A DNA stretch of 35,857 nucleotides from an uncultured Ruminococcus sp. (GTDB lineage: Bacteria; Bacillota; Clostridia; Monoglobales; Monoglobaceae), in contig CACYTW010000004.1 in the NCBI GenBank assembly GCA_902777435.1, forward strand, positions 1-35,857, given 5' to 3'. The first letter of the stretch is position 1. Each line of letters begins with the position of its first letter. The notes beneath the pieces were generated by a model. It was not told where the DNA came from and made no database searches. It saw only the letters and a program-made list of their open reading frames with translations. Below, piece after piece: positions 26,934 to 34,562 of the stretch. Both the position numbers and the translations under genes were made by a program.

Positions 26934-28190
26934 ATGAGTTTATTTGGCGGAGTTATTCCAATAACGGGAATTACATTTTTAATGTTCTGCTTATTTGCAA
27001 TTTTGTTTGTTGGCTACGCTCTGGGACGTATAACCATAAAGGGAGTGTCCCTGGGTGACGCAGGTGTATTTATTATTGCCCTGCTTTTTGGATGTTTCTT
27101 TTATAAGCCCCTTGAAGCACAGCTTGCTATTAAATTCGGAGGAGAAATGGTGCACTACACAGATAAGGCACTGAAGATTATCGAAAACTTTGGTCTTATC
27201 TTGTTTGTTACCTCTGTTGGCTTTATTGCAGGTCCGAACTTCTTTGGCAATATGAAAAAGAACTTTAAGTCATATGTGCTTATCGGTCTTATGATAATAT
27301 TGTTCGGCGGGCTTGCGGCAGTTGGCTGTATCTACTTAGGCTTTGCATTGGGCGAGCCAAAGGACGGCAGCTTTGTAGCTATGATAGTTGGCTTGCTTTC
27401 AGGTTCACTTACATCAACTCCTGCTTTCTCGGCAGCTAAGGCAACCGTAAACCCTGAGTTTGAGAGCCTTGTATCAGTAGGTCACGGTATCGCATACATA
27501 TTTGGCGTAATCGGTGTTGTACTGTTCGTTCAGCTTATTCCTAAAATTACAAAGGCTGATATGGATGCAGAGAGAGCAAAAATTACTGTATCAAAGGAAC
27601 AATCAACAAAGAAAGTAGCTAACGTAAAACTTTTAAGTCTTGATGAGCACGGCTTTGCGGCATTTGCACTTGCGGCAGTTGTTGGTATGGTTGTCGGAAT
27701 GATTAAAATTCCCCTTTCATCAAATGGACTTAGCGGTACAACCTTTGCTTTGACTACAACAGGCGGATGTCTTTTGACATCACTTGTATTCGGTCACTTT
27801 GGCAGAATAGGCAAGCTGAACATTATGCCTGATACTTCAACACTTAAACTGTTCCGTGAGCTTGGTCTTGTACTCTTTTTGGTAGGTGCAGGTATCCCGG
27901 GCGGTGCAGAATTTGTAGCACACTTTGACCCAATGTACTTTGTATATGGTGTAATTATGACTATAGTACCTATGTTTGTTGGCTATCTGTTTGCAAAGCA
28001 TATTTTAAAGCTTCCGTTGTTGAACAGCCTTGGCTCAATCACGGGCGGTATGACATCTACCCCTGCTCTTGGTACACTTATCAATGTTGCAAAGACAGAG
28101 GAAGTTGCATCAGCGTATGCGGCTACATATCCTATTGCACTTATCGCAGTAGTTCTTGTGTCTCAGTTCCTTATTCTCTTTTTGGGATAG
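26934..28190 (+). CDS. AspT/YidE-family (AAE) dicarboxylate carrier, possible succinate exporter
   Basis: The 418-residue membrane protein has about ten hydrophobic segments in two halves, each with the duplicated AAE-family motif: SGSLTSTPAFSAA near residue 157 and GGMTSTPALGTL near 371. The family includes the aspartate:alanine exchanger AspT and the succinate exporter SucE of Corynebacterium glutamicum. The central soluble region is only about 40 residues, so the RCK_C (TrkA_C) domains of full-length AspT are missing. Being last in an operon that should make succinate, export of succinate or dicarboxylate exchange is the best inference. AAAGAGG precedes the ATG. Confidence 0.82.
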   Translation: MSLFGGVIPITGITFLMFCLFAILFVGYALGRITIKGVSLGDAGVFIIALLFGCFFYKPLEAQLAIKFGGEMVHYTDKALKIIENFGLILFVTSVGFIAGPNFFGNMKKNFKSYVLIGLMIILFGGLAAVGCIYLGFALGEPKDGSFVAMIVGLLSGSLTSTPAFSAAKATVNPEFESLVSVGHGIAYIFGVIGVVLFVQLIPKITKADMDAERAKITVSKEQSTKKVANVKLLSLDEHGFAAFALAAVVGMVVGMIKIPLSSNGLSGTTFALTTTGGCLLTSLVFGHFGRIGKLNIMPDTSTLKLFRELGLVLFLVGAGIPGGAEFVAHFDPMYFVYGVIMTIVPMFVGYLFAKHILKLPLLNSLGSITGGMTSTPALGTLINVAKTEEVASAYAATYPIALIAVVLVSQFLILFLG

Positions 28191-28212
28191 AAAATTTCGC
28201 AAAAGATGTTTC

Positions 28213-28245
28213 AACCTGGCTGAAAGTGCTTCAGTCAGGTTTTTT
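28213..28245 (+). terminator. Rho-independent terminator of the long operon
   Basis: AACCTGGCTGAA (28213-28224) pairs with TTCAGTCAGGTT (28230-28241) with one G-T wobble and an AGTGC loop, followed directly by T residues. It closes the operon 23 bases after the carrier gene. Confidence 0.88.
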
Positions 28246-28277
28246 GATGCTTGATCTGTGTATCATCATTTTATGTC

Positions 28278-28306
28278 TTGACCATTTATGTAAAGAGAAT
28301 TATTAT
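28278..28306 (+). promoter_or_regulatory. Probable sigma-A promoter of the truncated FIST-like gene
   Basis: TTGACC (28278-28283) and TATTAT (28301-28306) are 17 bases apart, about 65 bases before the start codon at 28373. Confidence 0.55.
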
Positions 28307-28372
28307 AAAAGGTATAAGAAATTTTAAGAAATACTGGATGGCTTTTATGTTCTGTTTTGCAAGGAGGTCAAA

Positions 28373-28873
28373 ATGATCCAGAAAACTTATAAAATGCCAT
28401 TAAATGGAGATTTTTCTGCCTTACTTGACAAAATAGAAGCAGAAGGGGATGTTAAAGAAAACTGGCAGAGTTTTTTTGTTGTTCATGAACGTGAATATAA
28501 AGAAGACAGAATAAAGGAGCACTTAAGGGCACTTTCCTTAAGATTTCCAAGTGTAAAAATTGTGGGAATGACTCTGCTTGGAAAAGTGGCTCCATGGGTT
28601 AATCTGGAGTATACAACTTTTATTTCACTGTTATCTTTTGAGACATCAAAGTTCTTTGTGTTCAGATATGACTGTAATATCATGATGCCAGATGAGGCAG
28701 GAAGACAGTTTTCTAAGGATATCGAAAAGCTTGATGATCTCAGGGCAATCTATTATATTTCTTCTGGAGCCGGTATTGATCCGGAGGATTTCTTTGAAAA
28801 TATAGAATTACGATATGAACATATACCGATTTTAAGGCGCAAAAAACTCCCGAATCGCTCCGGGAGTTTCTGA
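28373..28873 (+). pseudogene. Truncated FIST-like sensor domain protein
   Basis: The 166-residue frame resembles the N-terminal part of a FIST-type ligand-sensing domain, as found ahead of GGDEF or chemoreceptor modules: residues 51-66 (FPSVKIVGMTLLGKVA), then an ISLLSFE strand and a YYISSGAGIDPEDFF segment. Intact relatives continue for hundreds of residues. Here the frame runs straight into the minus-strand terminator hairpin at 28841-28869, so the last 10-12 residues are encoded by that terminator. AAGGAGG at 28361 gives a strong start. Low GC contrasts with the genes to the right. I read it as the 5' remnant of a larger gene cut by recombination or by assembly. The FIST assignment is from motif memory only. 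Confidence 0.5.
28841..28869 (-). terminator. Rho-independent terminator (minus strand)
   Basis: AAACTCCCG (28844-28852) pairs with CGGGAGTTT (28861-28869). Read on the minus strand, the stem runs into six T residues. It follows the CPBP protease gene by 35 bases and overlaps the 3' end of the FIST-like frame. Confidence 0.85.
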
Positions 28874-28903
28874 AATCTGATCAAAAGCGCAGCGTAATCA
28901 GCG

Positions 28904-29962
28904 CTACTGTTTGAAATGCTTTCCGGGTGCGCTTTCTTCATGAGCGCCGATCTTTTCATTTTTAGCCGCCATTTTTTCCGCCTTTGCTGCCTGCTTCGCT
29001 TCCCTGCGTGCAATCTTATCGTCTATTCTGGCGTTCCATGCAGCGGCATCATCTTTTCTCATCCTGTTGAACCAGTCAGTCTTTCTGCTGATGATGAATA
29101 TTATGATCACGAATACAGCTCCCGTGACGGCTTCAAGAATAAAGTCATGCATAGTCGTTGCTCGTGTTATCGACGCCATATTCATGCCCTGCAGATAGAA
29201 AATCGTCATGTTATTGGCAATATGGAAAGCTGATGATACTTCGATACCTCTGCCCATCCATGCAGAGAGAGAGAATACAGTCCCGGTAACGATGATGCCG
29301 ATCTTTCCCATCATGTCATACGGATGCATTGCCGCGAAAAGTACAGACTCAAGTATCACGGCTATGACCGGTATCCTGAACCACGATCCGAAGGTCTGCA
29401 TAAGCAGCCCGCGGAACAAATACTCTTCACTGATGCACTGCAGCGGGCCCAGCACAGTGACCACGGCAAAGCTTGCAAGTGTGAATTTCATCTGGTAGTT
29501 ATCGATGTTGTGTTTATAAACCAGTTCGTCAACGATGATAGGTATACTGATGCAGATGAAAGCAACAGGGAAAACTTTCCAGAATACTTTGCTGCTCCAG
29601 CCGCCTCTTGAAGACGAATAAGACGAGAAAGGCCTGTCACGTACTATTTTGGTTGTAAGCCATAGTGCAGGGATCATCACCGCTATGACACCCAGACCTG
29701 CTACCGACTGCCATGTATTTGAAAGGTCCATGTCATCATAGCCGCTTTGAAATATTTTGCTTGTCTGCAGTTCGGCCAGAGTCGGCAATCCTCCGTAGTT
29801 GATATACGCTACTGCGGCACTCAGTGCCATCCCCAGTATGAGGTATATGACAAGGAAAAGTATAAATACGATCAAAGGCTTATACCACCTGTATGACTTG
29901 AACTGTCTTCCATAAACCGGATATGAGTGTTCTTTAGCATTTGAACTATCTATTACAGACAT
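28904..29962 (-). CDS. CPBP-family intramembrane glutamic endopeptidase
   Basis: The 352-residue membrane protein has the CAAX-protease/bacteriocin-processing (Abi) motifs EEYLFRGLLM (Glu pair and Arg), FAAMH (second motif His) and a later HIANN. Around eight hydrophobic segments are seen, starting with one at residues 30-52, and the C-terminal 60 residues form a charged, Ala/Lys/Glu-rich cytoplasmic tail. Bacterial members cleave membrane or peptide substrates, some giving bacteriocin self-immunity; no bacteriocin gene is nearby. AAGGAGGA precedes the start. Confidence 0.85.
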   Translation of the reverse strand: MSVIDSSNAKEHSYPVYGRQFKSYRWYKPLIVFILFLVIYLILGMALSAAVAYINYGGLPTLAELQTSKIFQSGYDDMDLSNTWQSVAGLGVIAVMIPALWLTTKIVRDRPFSSYSSSRGGWSSKVFWKVFPVAFICISIPIIVDELVYKHNIDNYQMKFTLASFAVVTVLGPLQCISEEYLFRGLLMQTFGSWFRIPVIAVILESVLFAAMHPYDMMGKIGIIVTGTVFSLSAWMGRGIEVSSAFHIANNMTIFYLQGMNMASITRATTMHDFILEAVTGAVFVIIIFIISRKTDWFNRMRKDDAAAWNARIDDKIARREAKQAAKAEKMAAKNEKIGAHEESAPGKHFKQ

Positions 29963-30016
29963 TTTTCCTCCTTCAGCATCATAAACTTCGTTATAGATGC
30001 TTATATCCCTAAGTAA

Positions 30017-30052
30017 GAGCCCTTCTCCACTCAGGAAAAGGGCTCATTTTTT
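30017..30052. terminator. Hairpin with T-run between the EF-G paralogue and the CPBP protease gene
   Basis: GAGCCCTT (30017-30024) pairs with AAGGGCTC (30038-30045). ATTTTTT follows on the plus strand; on the minus strand, the direction of the flanking genes, the tail is the weaker TTACTTA. It may terminate the EF-G-like transcript only partly. Confidence 0.55.
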
Positions 30053-30108
30053 GTATTTTGCAAGCGGATGCTTTTACCTCAGGCATAAAGCCTGTATCGG
30101 TAAGTTTA

Positions 30109-32049
30109 TTACTTCTCTTCCTGCTCCTTCTTATATGCAGCGATAACCTTGTCTGCGAGGTTGCCCGGAAGTTCTGCATATCTTGCGAACTCTACTGTGA
30201 AGGATCCTCTTGCCTGTGTCATCGATCTGAGTGCGATAGCATAGTCGAAGAGCTCTGCCTGAGGTGCCTCAGCGTGGAGAATTGTTCCGCGGTGCGAGGA
30301 ATCCATACCGAGTACCATACCGCGTCTGTTAGGCATGTCGCCCATTACAGCTCCTACATACTGCTCAGGAACTGTGATCTCGAGCTTCATGATAGGCTCG
30401 AGGAGGCATGGTCTGGCCTCAACGATACCCTTCTTGAATGCGAGCGAAGCAGCAATCTTGAACGATACTTCGTTGGAGTCTACTTCGTGATAGGAACCGT
30501 CGTAAAGAACAGCCTTGATGTTCTGTACTTTGCATCCTGCGAGAGGGCCCTTTTCCATGCACTCGAGAAGTCCCTTCTCAACTGCAGGTACGTAGTTCTT
30601 AGGAACTGATCCGCCGAAGAGCTCTTCTGAGAACTCGAGGCCAGGCTCCTGTGAAGGTGAGAATCTGATGTGAACGTCACCATACTGTCCTGCACCGCCG
30701 GACTGCTTCTTGTGCTTACCCTGAACATCGGAGTTGCCCTTGATGGTCTCTCTGTAAGCGATCTTCTGAGGAACAACATTTACGCTTACGCCGTATCTGT
30801 CTTTGAGCTTAGCCTGGATGATTCCGAGCTGGATGTCGCCCTGGCCGCCGAGCAGTGTCTGATGTGTCTCAGCGTTTCTCTCGAGAACGAATGTAGGATC
30901 CTCTTCCATGAGTCTGGAGAGACCCTGAGCCATCTTCTCGTCTTCGTTCTTGTCTGCAGCCTCTACAGCTACGAAGTAGCAAGGTGTAGGGAATGCAGCA
31001 GGCTTAACTGTAACCTGCTTGTTCTTAGCGCAGAGTGTGTCGCCTGTCTTTGTGTTCTGGAGCTTACCGAGAGCAACCATGTCGCCTGCGACTACAGTGT
31101 CTGTCATCTCCTGAGACTTACCTCTTACAAAGAAGACGGAGCCGAGCTTCTCGGACTTCTCTGAACGTGGGTTGTAAACGTCAGTACCGGACTTGAGTGT
31201 ACCCGATACGATCTTTGCGTATGAGATCTTTCCGAGGAACGGGTCAGCGAGTGTCTTGAAGATGTATATAACGAGGTCTCCTGCAGGATCGCATGCGATC
31301 TCGATGTCGTTTCCGTCAGCATCCTTAGCTTCTGTAACGACTGTTTCCGGCTTCGGTACGTACTTGCAGAGCGAGTCAAGAACAACGTCTACTCCCTCGC
31401 CTGTAAGAGCACTCATTGTCATGATCGGCATGATGTCTCCGTTGTGGATACCTGTTGCCAGACCGTGAGCGAACTCCTCGTCTGTGAAAGCCTCTCCCTC
31501 GAAGAACTTCTCCATGAGTTCCTCGTCAGCAGCTGCAACTGCTTCATCGAGAGCGTCCTTGTCATCAAGAGTAACACATGCGCTTCCGAACTTGTCCTGG
31601 ATAGCTGCGACTACTTCGTCGAGTTCAACGTTGTCCTTGTCGATCTTGTTGATGATGAAGAATGTCGGTGAATTGTACTCCTTGACAAGATCCCATGCCT
31701 TTTCTGTTCCGACCTGGATGCCGGACGAAGCGTCTACCATGATGATAGCTGTAGCCCCTGTCGAAAGAGCAGCTCTTGCCTCTCCTGCGAAATCGAAGAA
31801 TCCCGGAGTGTCGATAAAGTTGAGCTTTGTTCCCTTATACTCTACAGGAACGAGTGTCTGGTTGATGGTGTATCCCTTTTCGATCTCCATCTTTTCATAG
31901 TCGGATACTGTGTTGCCCGACTCAACCTTTCCGAGTCTGCTGATAACCTTGGTGTTCAGCAGACCTGCTTCAAGGAAGGTGGTCTTACCTGTGCTGCCGT
32001 GTCCCAGCAGTACGATGTTGCGGATCTTATCGCTTGAATAGCCTTTCAT
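30109..32049 (-). CDS. EF-G-like translation factor paralogue (EF-G2 type)
   Basis: The 646-residue GTPase is a paralogue of elongation factor G. G1 is GHGSTGKT near residue 16, the switch region GKVESGNTVSDYE near 40, G3 DTPGF near 80 and G4 NKID near 135. Domains II-V follow, with the domain IV/V pattern ending in RGSFTVEF. Switch II has Phe in place of the catalytic His of DTPGH, and the switch I text differs from true EF-G, both typical of the FusA2-like subgroup. It is therefore unlikely to be the housekeeping translocase; its role is unclear. CAGGAGG precedes the ATG. A GC-rich imperfect inverted repeat (32106-32122) lies between it and asnS but has no T-run. Confidence 0.85.
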   Translation of the reverse strand: MKGYSSDKIRNIVLLGHGSTGKTTFLEAGLLNTKVISRLGKVESGNTVSDYEKMEIEKGYTINQTLVPVEYKGTKLNFIDTPGFFDFAGEARAALSTGATAIIMVDASSGIQVGTEKAWDLVKEYNSPTFFIINKIDKDNVELDEVVAAIQDKFGSACVTLDDKDALDEAVAAADEELMEKFFEGEAFTDEEFAHGLATGIHNGDIMPIMTMSALTGEGVDVVLDSLCKYVPKPETVVTEAKDADGNDIEIACDPAGDLVIYIFKTLADPFLGKISYAKIVSGTLKSGTDVYNPRSEKSEKLGSVFFVRGKSQEMTDTVVAGDMVALGKLQNTKTGDTLCAKNKQVTVKPAAFPTPCYFVAVEAADKNEDEKMAQGLSRLMEEDPTFVLERNAETHQTLLGGQGDIQLGIIQAKLKDRYGVSVNVVPQKIAYRETIKGNSDVQGKHKKQSGGAGQYGDVHIRFSPSQEPGLEFSEELFGGSVPKNYVPAVEKGLLECMEKGPLAGCKVQNIKAVLYDGSYHEVDSNEVSFKIAASLAFKKGIVEARPCLLEPIMKLEITVPEQYVGAVMGDMPNRRGMVLGMDSSHRGTILHAEAPQAELFDYAIALRSMTQARGSFTVEFARYAELPGNLADKVIAAYKKEQEEK

Positions 32050-32135
32050 GTGTTCCTCCTGAAATGTTGTTTATATCTTTTTGTTTTATATCGTTTTTTA
32101 TATGTGCGGCCGCGCGGACCGCTGATTAACTGTTT

Positions 32136-33530
32136 TTAGAATTCAGCGTTGCCCGGTGTACGCGGGAACATCTGAACGTCTCTGATGTTGCTCATGCCCG
32201 TGAGGTACATGAGGATGCGGTCGAATCCGAGTCCGTATCCGGAATGGAATACGCCGCCGTATCTTCTGAGGTCGAGATACCAGTCGTATGTGCTCTCATC
32301 GAGTCCGAGCTCGTTGATCCTCTGAACGAGAACGTCGTAGCGCTCTTCTCTCTGGCTTCCGCCGATGATCTCACCGACTCCCGGTACGAGCATGTCCATT
32401 GCAGCTACTGTCTTGCCGTCATCATTGAGCCTCATGTAGAAGGCCTTGCAGTCTTTTGGATAGTTGATGACGAACATTGGCTTCTTGAATACCTCTTCTG
32501 TCAGGTAACGCTCATGCTCAGTCTGGAGCTCGAGTCCCCACTCTACCGGATATTCGAATTTTTTGCCCGACTTCTGCAGTATATCGACCGCCTCGGTATA
32601 TGTGATGCGGACGAAATCAGAGTTGACGATGTGGTCGAGTCTCTCGAGAAGGCCTTTGTCAATGAAGCTGTTGAAGAACTTCATCTCTTCAGGGCATTTC
32701 TCAAGAACATAGCTGATGATGTATTTGATCATCTCCTCGGCCAGGTCCATGTTGCCGTTGATGTCGCAGAATGCCATCTCAGGCTCCATCATCCAGAATT
32801 CCGATGCATGCCTTGCCGTGTTGGAGTTCTCTGCGCGGAACGTAGGTCCGAACGTATAGATGTTGCGGAACGCGAGCGCCATGATCTCACCTTCGAGCTG
32901 GCCCGATACAGTCAGGTTCGACTTCTTGCCGAAGAAGTCCTTGCTGTAGTCGATGTTGCCCTGCTCATCGCGCGGCAGATTGTCGAGGTCAAGTGTGGTC
33001 ACCTGGAACATCTCGCCGGCGCCTTCAGCGTCGCTGCATGTGATCTCAGGTGAGTGAACATAGATGAAGTTTTTCTCCTGGAAGAACTTGTGGATCGCAT
33101 AGGCCGCGACACTGCGCACTCTGAATACCGCACTGAATGTGTTGCTGCGCGGTCTGAGGTGAGCGATCTCCCTGAGGAACTCCATGCTGTGGCGCTTTTT
33201 CTGAAGCGGATAGTCCGAATCGGAATCTGCGACGAGCTCGATCACGTCTGCTTTGATCTCGAAAGGCTGCTTTGCTTCAGGTGTGAGAACCAGTGTACCA
33301 ACAACCTTTACGCCTGCGCTCAGTCTGAACTTTGCCACTTCGCTGAAGTTTGCAAGCTTGTCTGCCTCATAGACCACCTGTACAGGTGTGAAGAATGTAC
33401 CGTCATTGACCGAGAGGAAACCGAACTGATTGGAACTTCTGTTGCCCCTCACCCAGCCGTAGACCATTACCTCTTTGCCTGCGTAAGCATCTGTGTTTCT
33501 GAATAATTCTCTGATCTCAATATCTTTCAT
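32136..33530 (-). CDS. asnS: Asparaginyl-tRNA synthetase
   Basis: The 464-residue class II synthetase charges tRNA-Asn. The N-terminal OB-fold anticodon-binding domain shows [13 protein letters not shown] and GFLSVNDG. The catalytic domain has motif 2 [29 protein letters not shown], and motif 3 [26 protein letters not shown] at the C-terminus is of the Asn type, not Asp. Start and length match the family. The ribosome site before the ATG is weak (GAAAAGAAG). No T-box leader is possible, as the leader is only about 45 bases. Confidence 0.96.
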   Translation of the reverse strand: MKDIEIRELFRNTDAYAGKEVMVYGWVRGNRSSNQFGFLSVNDGTFFTPVQVVYEADKLANFSEVAKFRLSAGVKVVGTLVLTPEAKQPFEIKADVIELVADSDSDYPLQKKRHSMEFLREIAHLRPRSNTFSAVFRVRSVAAYAIHKFFQEKNFIYVHSPEITCSDAEGAGEMFQVTTLDLDNLPRDEQGNIDYSKDFFGKKSNLTVSGQLEGEIMALAFRNIYTFGPTFRAENSNTARHASEFWMMEPEMAFCDINGNMDLAEEMIKYIISYVLEKCPEEMKFFNSFIDKGLLERLDHIVNSDFVRITYTEAVDILQKSGKKFEYPVEWGLELQTEHERYLTEEVFKKPMFVINYPKDCKAFYMRLNDDGKTVAAMDMLVPGVGEIIGGSQREERYDVLVQRINELGLDESTYDWYLDLRRYGGVFHSGYGLGFDRILMYLTGMSNIRDVQMFPRTPGNAEF

Positions 33531-33580
33531 ACTTCTTTTCCCGTTTTTTATTTACCTGTGCTGTCCGCACTAGCCGTAAG

Positions 33581-33610
33581 ATTATATCACAATGGACCTC
33601 TTAATGTCAT
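33581..33610 (-). promoter_or_regulatory. Sigma-A promoter of asnS
   Basis: On the minus strand ATGACA (33605-33610) and TATAAT (33581-33586) are 18 bases apart. Transcription would start near 33574, giving a short leader for asnS. Confidence 0.6.
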
Positions 33611-33614
33611 CAAA

Positions 33615-33637
33615 AAGGCGCGAATAATTCGCGCCTT
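33615..33637 (-). terminator. Rho-independent terminator of the secreted Ig-like protein gene
   Basis: AAGGCGCGAA (33615-33624) and TTCGCGCCTT (33628-33637) form a perfect ten-base stem with a three-base loop. On the minus strand the stem runs into TTTTTGATG. It follows the Ig-like protein gene by about 40 bases and directly precedes the asnS promoter. Confidence 0.85.
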
Positions 33638-33677
33638 GATCGATTATTATAGTTGTTATTATGCTTATTGCTGCCAC

Positions 33678-34382
33678 TTACTTGGCAAAAGGAGTTTTTC
33701 TGTAGAACTGGAATACATACCACTGCTTCTCTCCCGTGCTGGTATTTACCAGTCTCACTTCTACTAACATATTCGTATATTTCTTAGCAAACTTGATTTT
33801 CTTTCCTTTTGTGATATTTTTTTTGCTCACTTTGATCTTAGTGCCTTTGTAGTCTTTCCAGCCCTTGTATGCGCGTGCGCCTACCTTCTGGATTTTCCAA
33901 CCCGAAGCCACCTTAGCCTTGACCTTTACACTTGTTGCTTTCTTGACCTTTTTATTCATGCCGAACGGGTGCTTGGACAGGCTGACTTTTTTACCGTTTA
34001 CTTTAAGGCTCTTGAACAGTACCGGTATCTTCTTTACCTCCAAAGGAACACTAAGTGATCCCTTCTGACCTCTATAGGTATAATTGCCGGTGATAGTTAC
34101 CTTTCCTAACGCAACACCTTTGACAAAATATTCTCCATCCTTTTTATATACTGTTGCCACGTTAGGATTGCTGGAGGATACTGAATCAAGAGTGACATCA
34201 TAATCACCTTCACTATATGCTCCTACATAAGCCTCAGTATAGCCTAAATACACTTCACCATCTGCGAAAAAGACAACGTCTCCGCTCTTAGCTTCTCCGG
34301 CAAATACCGTTGTTGTCATGCCCAGCGCTACCAGCAGTGTGAGCAGAAGGCTGAACGTTCTCCTGAATACATTCCTTTTCAT
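33678..34382 (-). CDS. Secreted protein with bacterial Ig-like (BIG2-type) domain
   Basis: The 234-residue precursor has a clear signal peptide: KRNVFRR, a hydrophobic run to about residue 25, and cleavage after VFA (residues about 26-28). Residues about 50-115 look like a BIG2 domain (SSSNPNVATV, VKGVALGKVTITGNYTYRG). The C-terminal half is very Lys-rich and strongly basic, and may bind cell-wall polymers or another anionic surface. There is no sortase motif or membrane anchor, so it is likely released or wall-associated by charge. The start at 34382 (GGAGGGAGAGG upstream) is preferred to 34415, which would precede the signal peptide with acidic residues. Confidence 0.75.
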   Translation of the reverse strand: MKRNVFRRTFSLLLTLLVALGMTTTVFAGEAKSGDVVFFADGEVYLGYTEAYVGAYSEGDYDVTLDSVSSSNPNVATVYKKDGEYFVKGVALGKVTITGNYTYRGQKGSLSVPLEVKKIPVLFKSLKVNGKKVSLSKHPFGMNKKVKKATSVKVKAKVASGWKIQKVGARAYKGWKDYKGTKIKVSKKNITKGKKIKFAKKYTNMLVEVRLVNTSTGEKQWYVFQFYRKTPFAK

Positions 34383-34434
34383 AAAACTTTCCTCTCCCTC
34401 CTGAAGTATCATCATACTACTCCATACAGATAAA

Positions 34435-34473
34435 GTTTTACATTTGCGCTACCCTTTTGTCAACGGGGTTGAC
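34435..34473 (-). promoter_or_regulatory. Possible promoter with overlapping inverted repeat
   Basis: On the minus strand TTGACA (34458-34463) and TAAAAC (34435-34440) are 17 bases apart, upstream of the secreted protein gene. GTCAAC-GGG-GTTGAC (34459-34473) is an inverted repeat overlapping the -35 box and could be an operator. The -10 match is weak. Confidence 0.4.
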
Positions 34474-34562
34474 AATCCCCGGAAGCCACCGACTGTACGC
34501 TCTTGACGCCATTCCGGGATAGATCCGCAGCATTCATCAGGAATGCAAAGCACCACCCGGCT

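Noticed and set aside
32106-32122. GC-rich near-palindrome between asnS and the EF-G paralogue as a terminator
   Set aside because: The stem is imperfect and no T-run follows on the minus strand.
32244-33053. 269-codon plus-strand open frame
   Set aside because: It is antisense to asnS, whose motifs are unmistakable; the frame has no ribosome site or family features.
33531-33580. T-box leader for asnS
   Set aside because: The leader from the predicted promoter is about 45 bases, too short for a T-box, and no specifier stem is seen.
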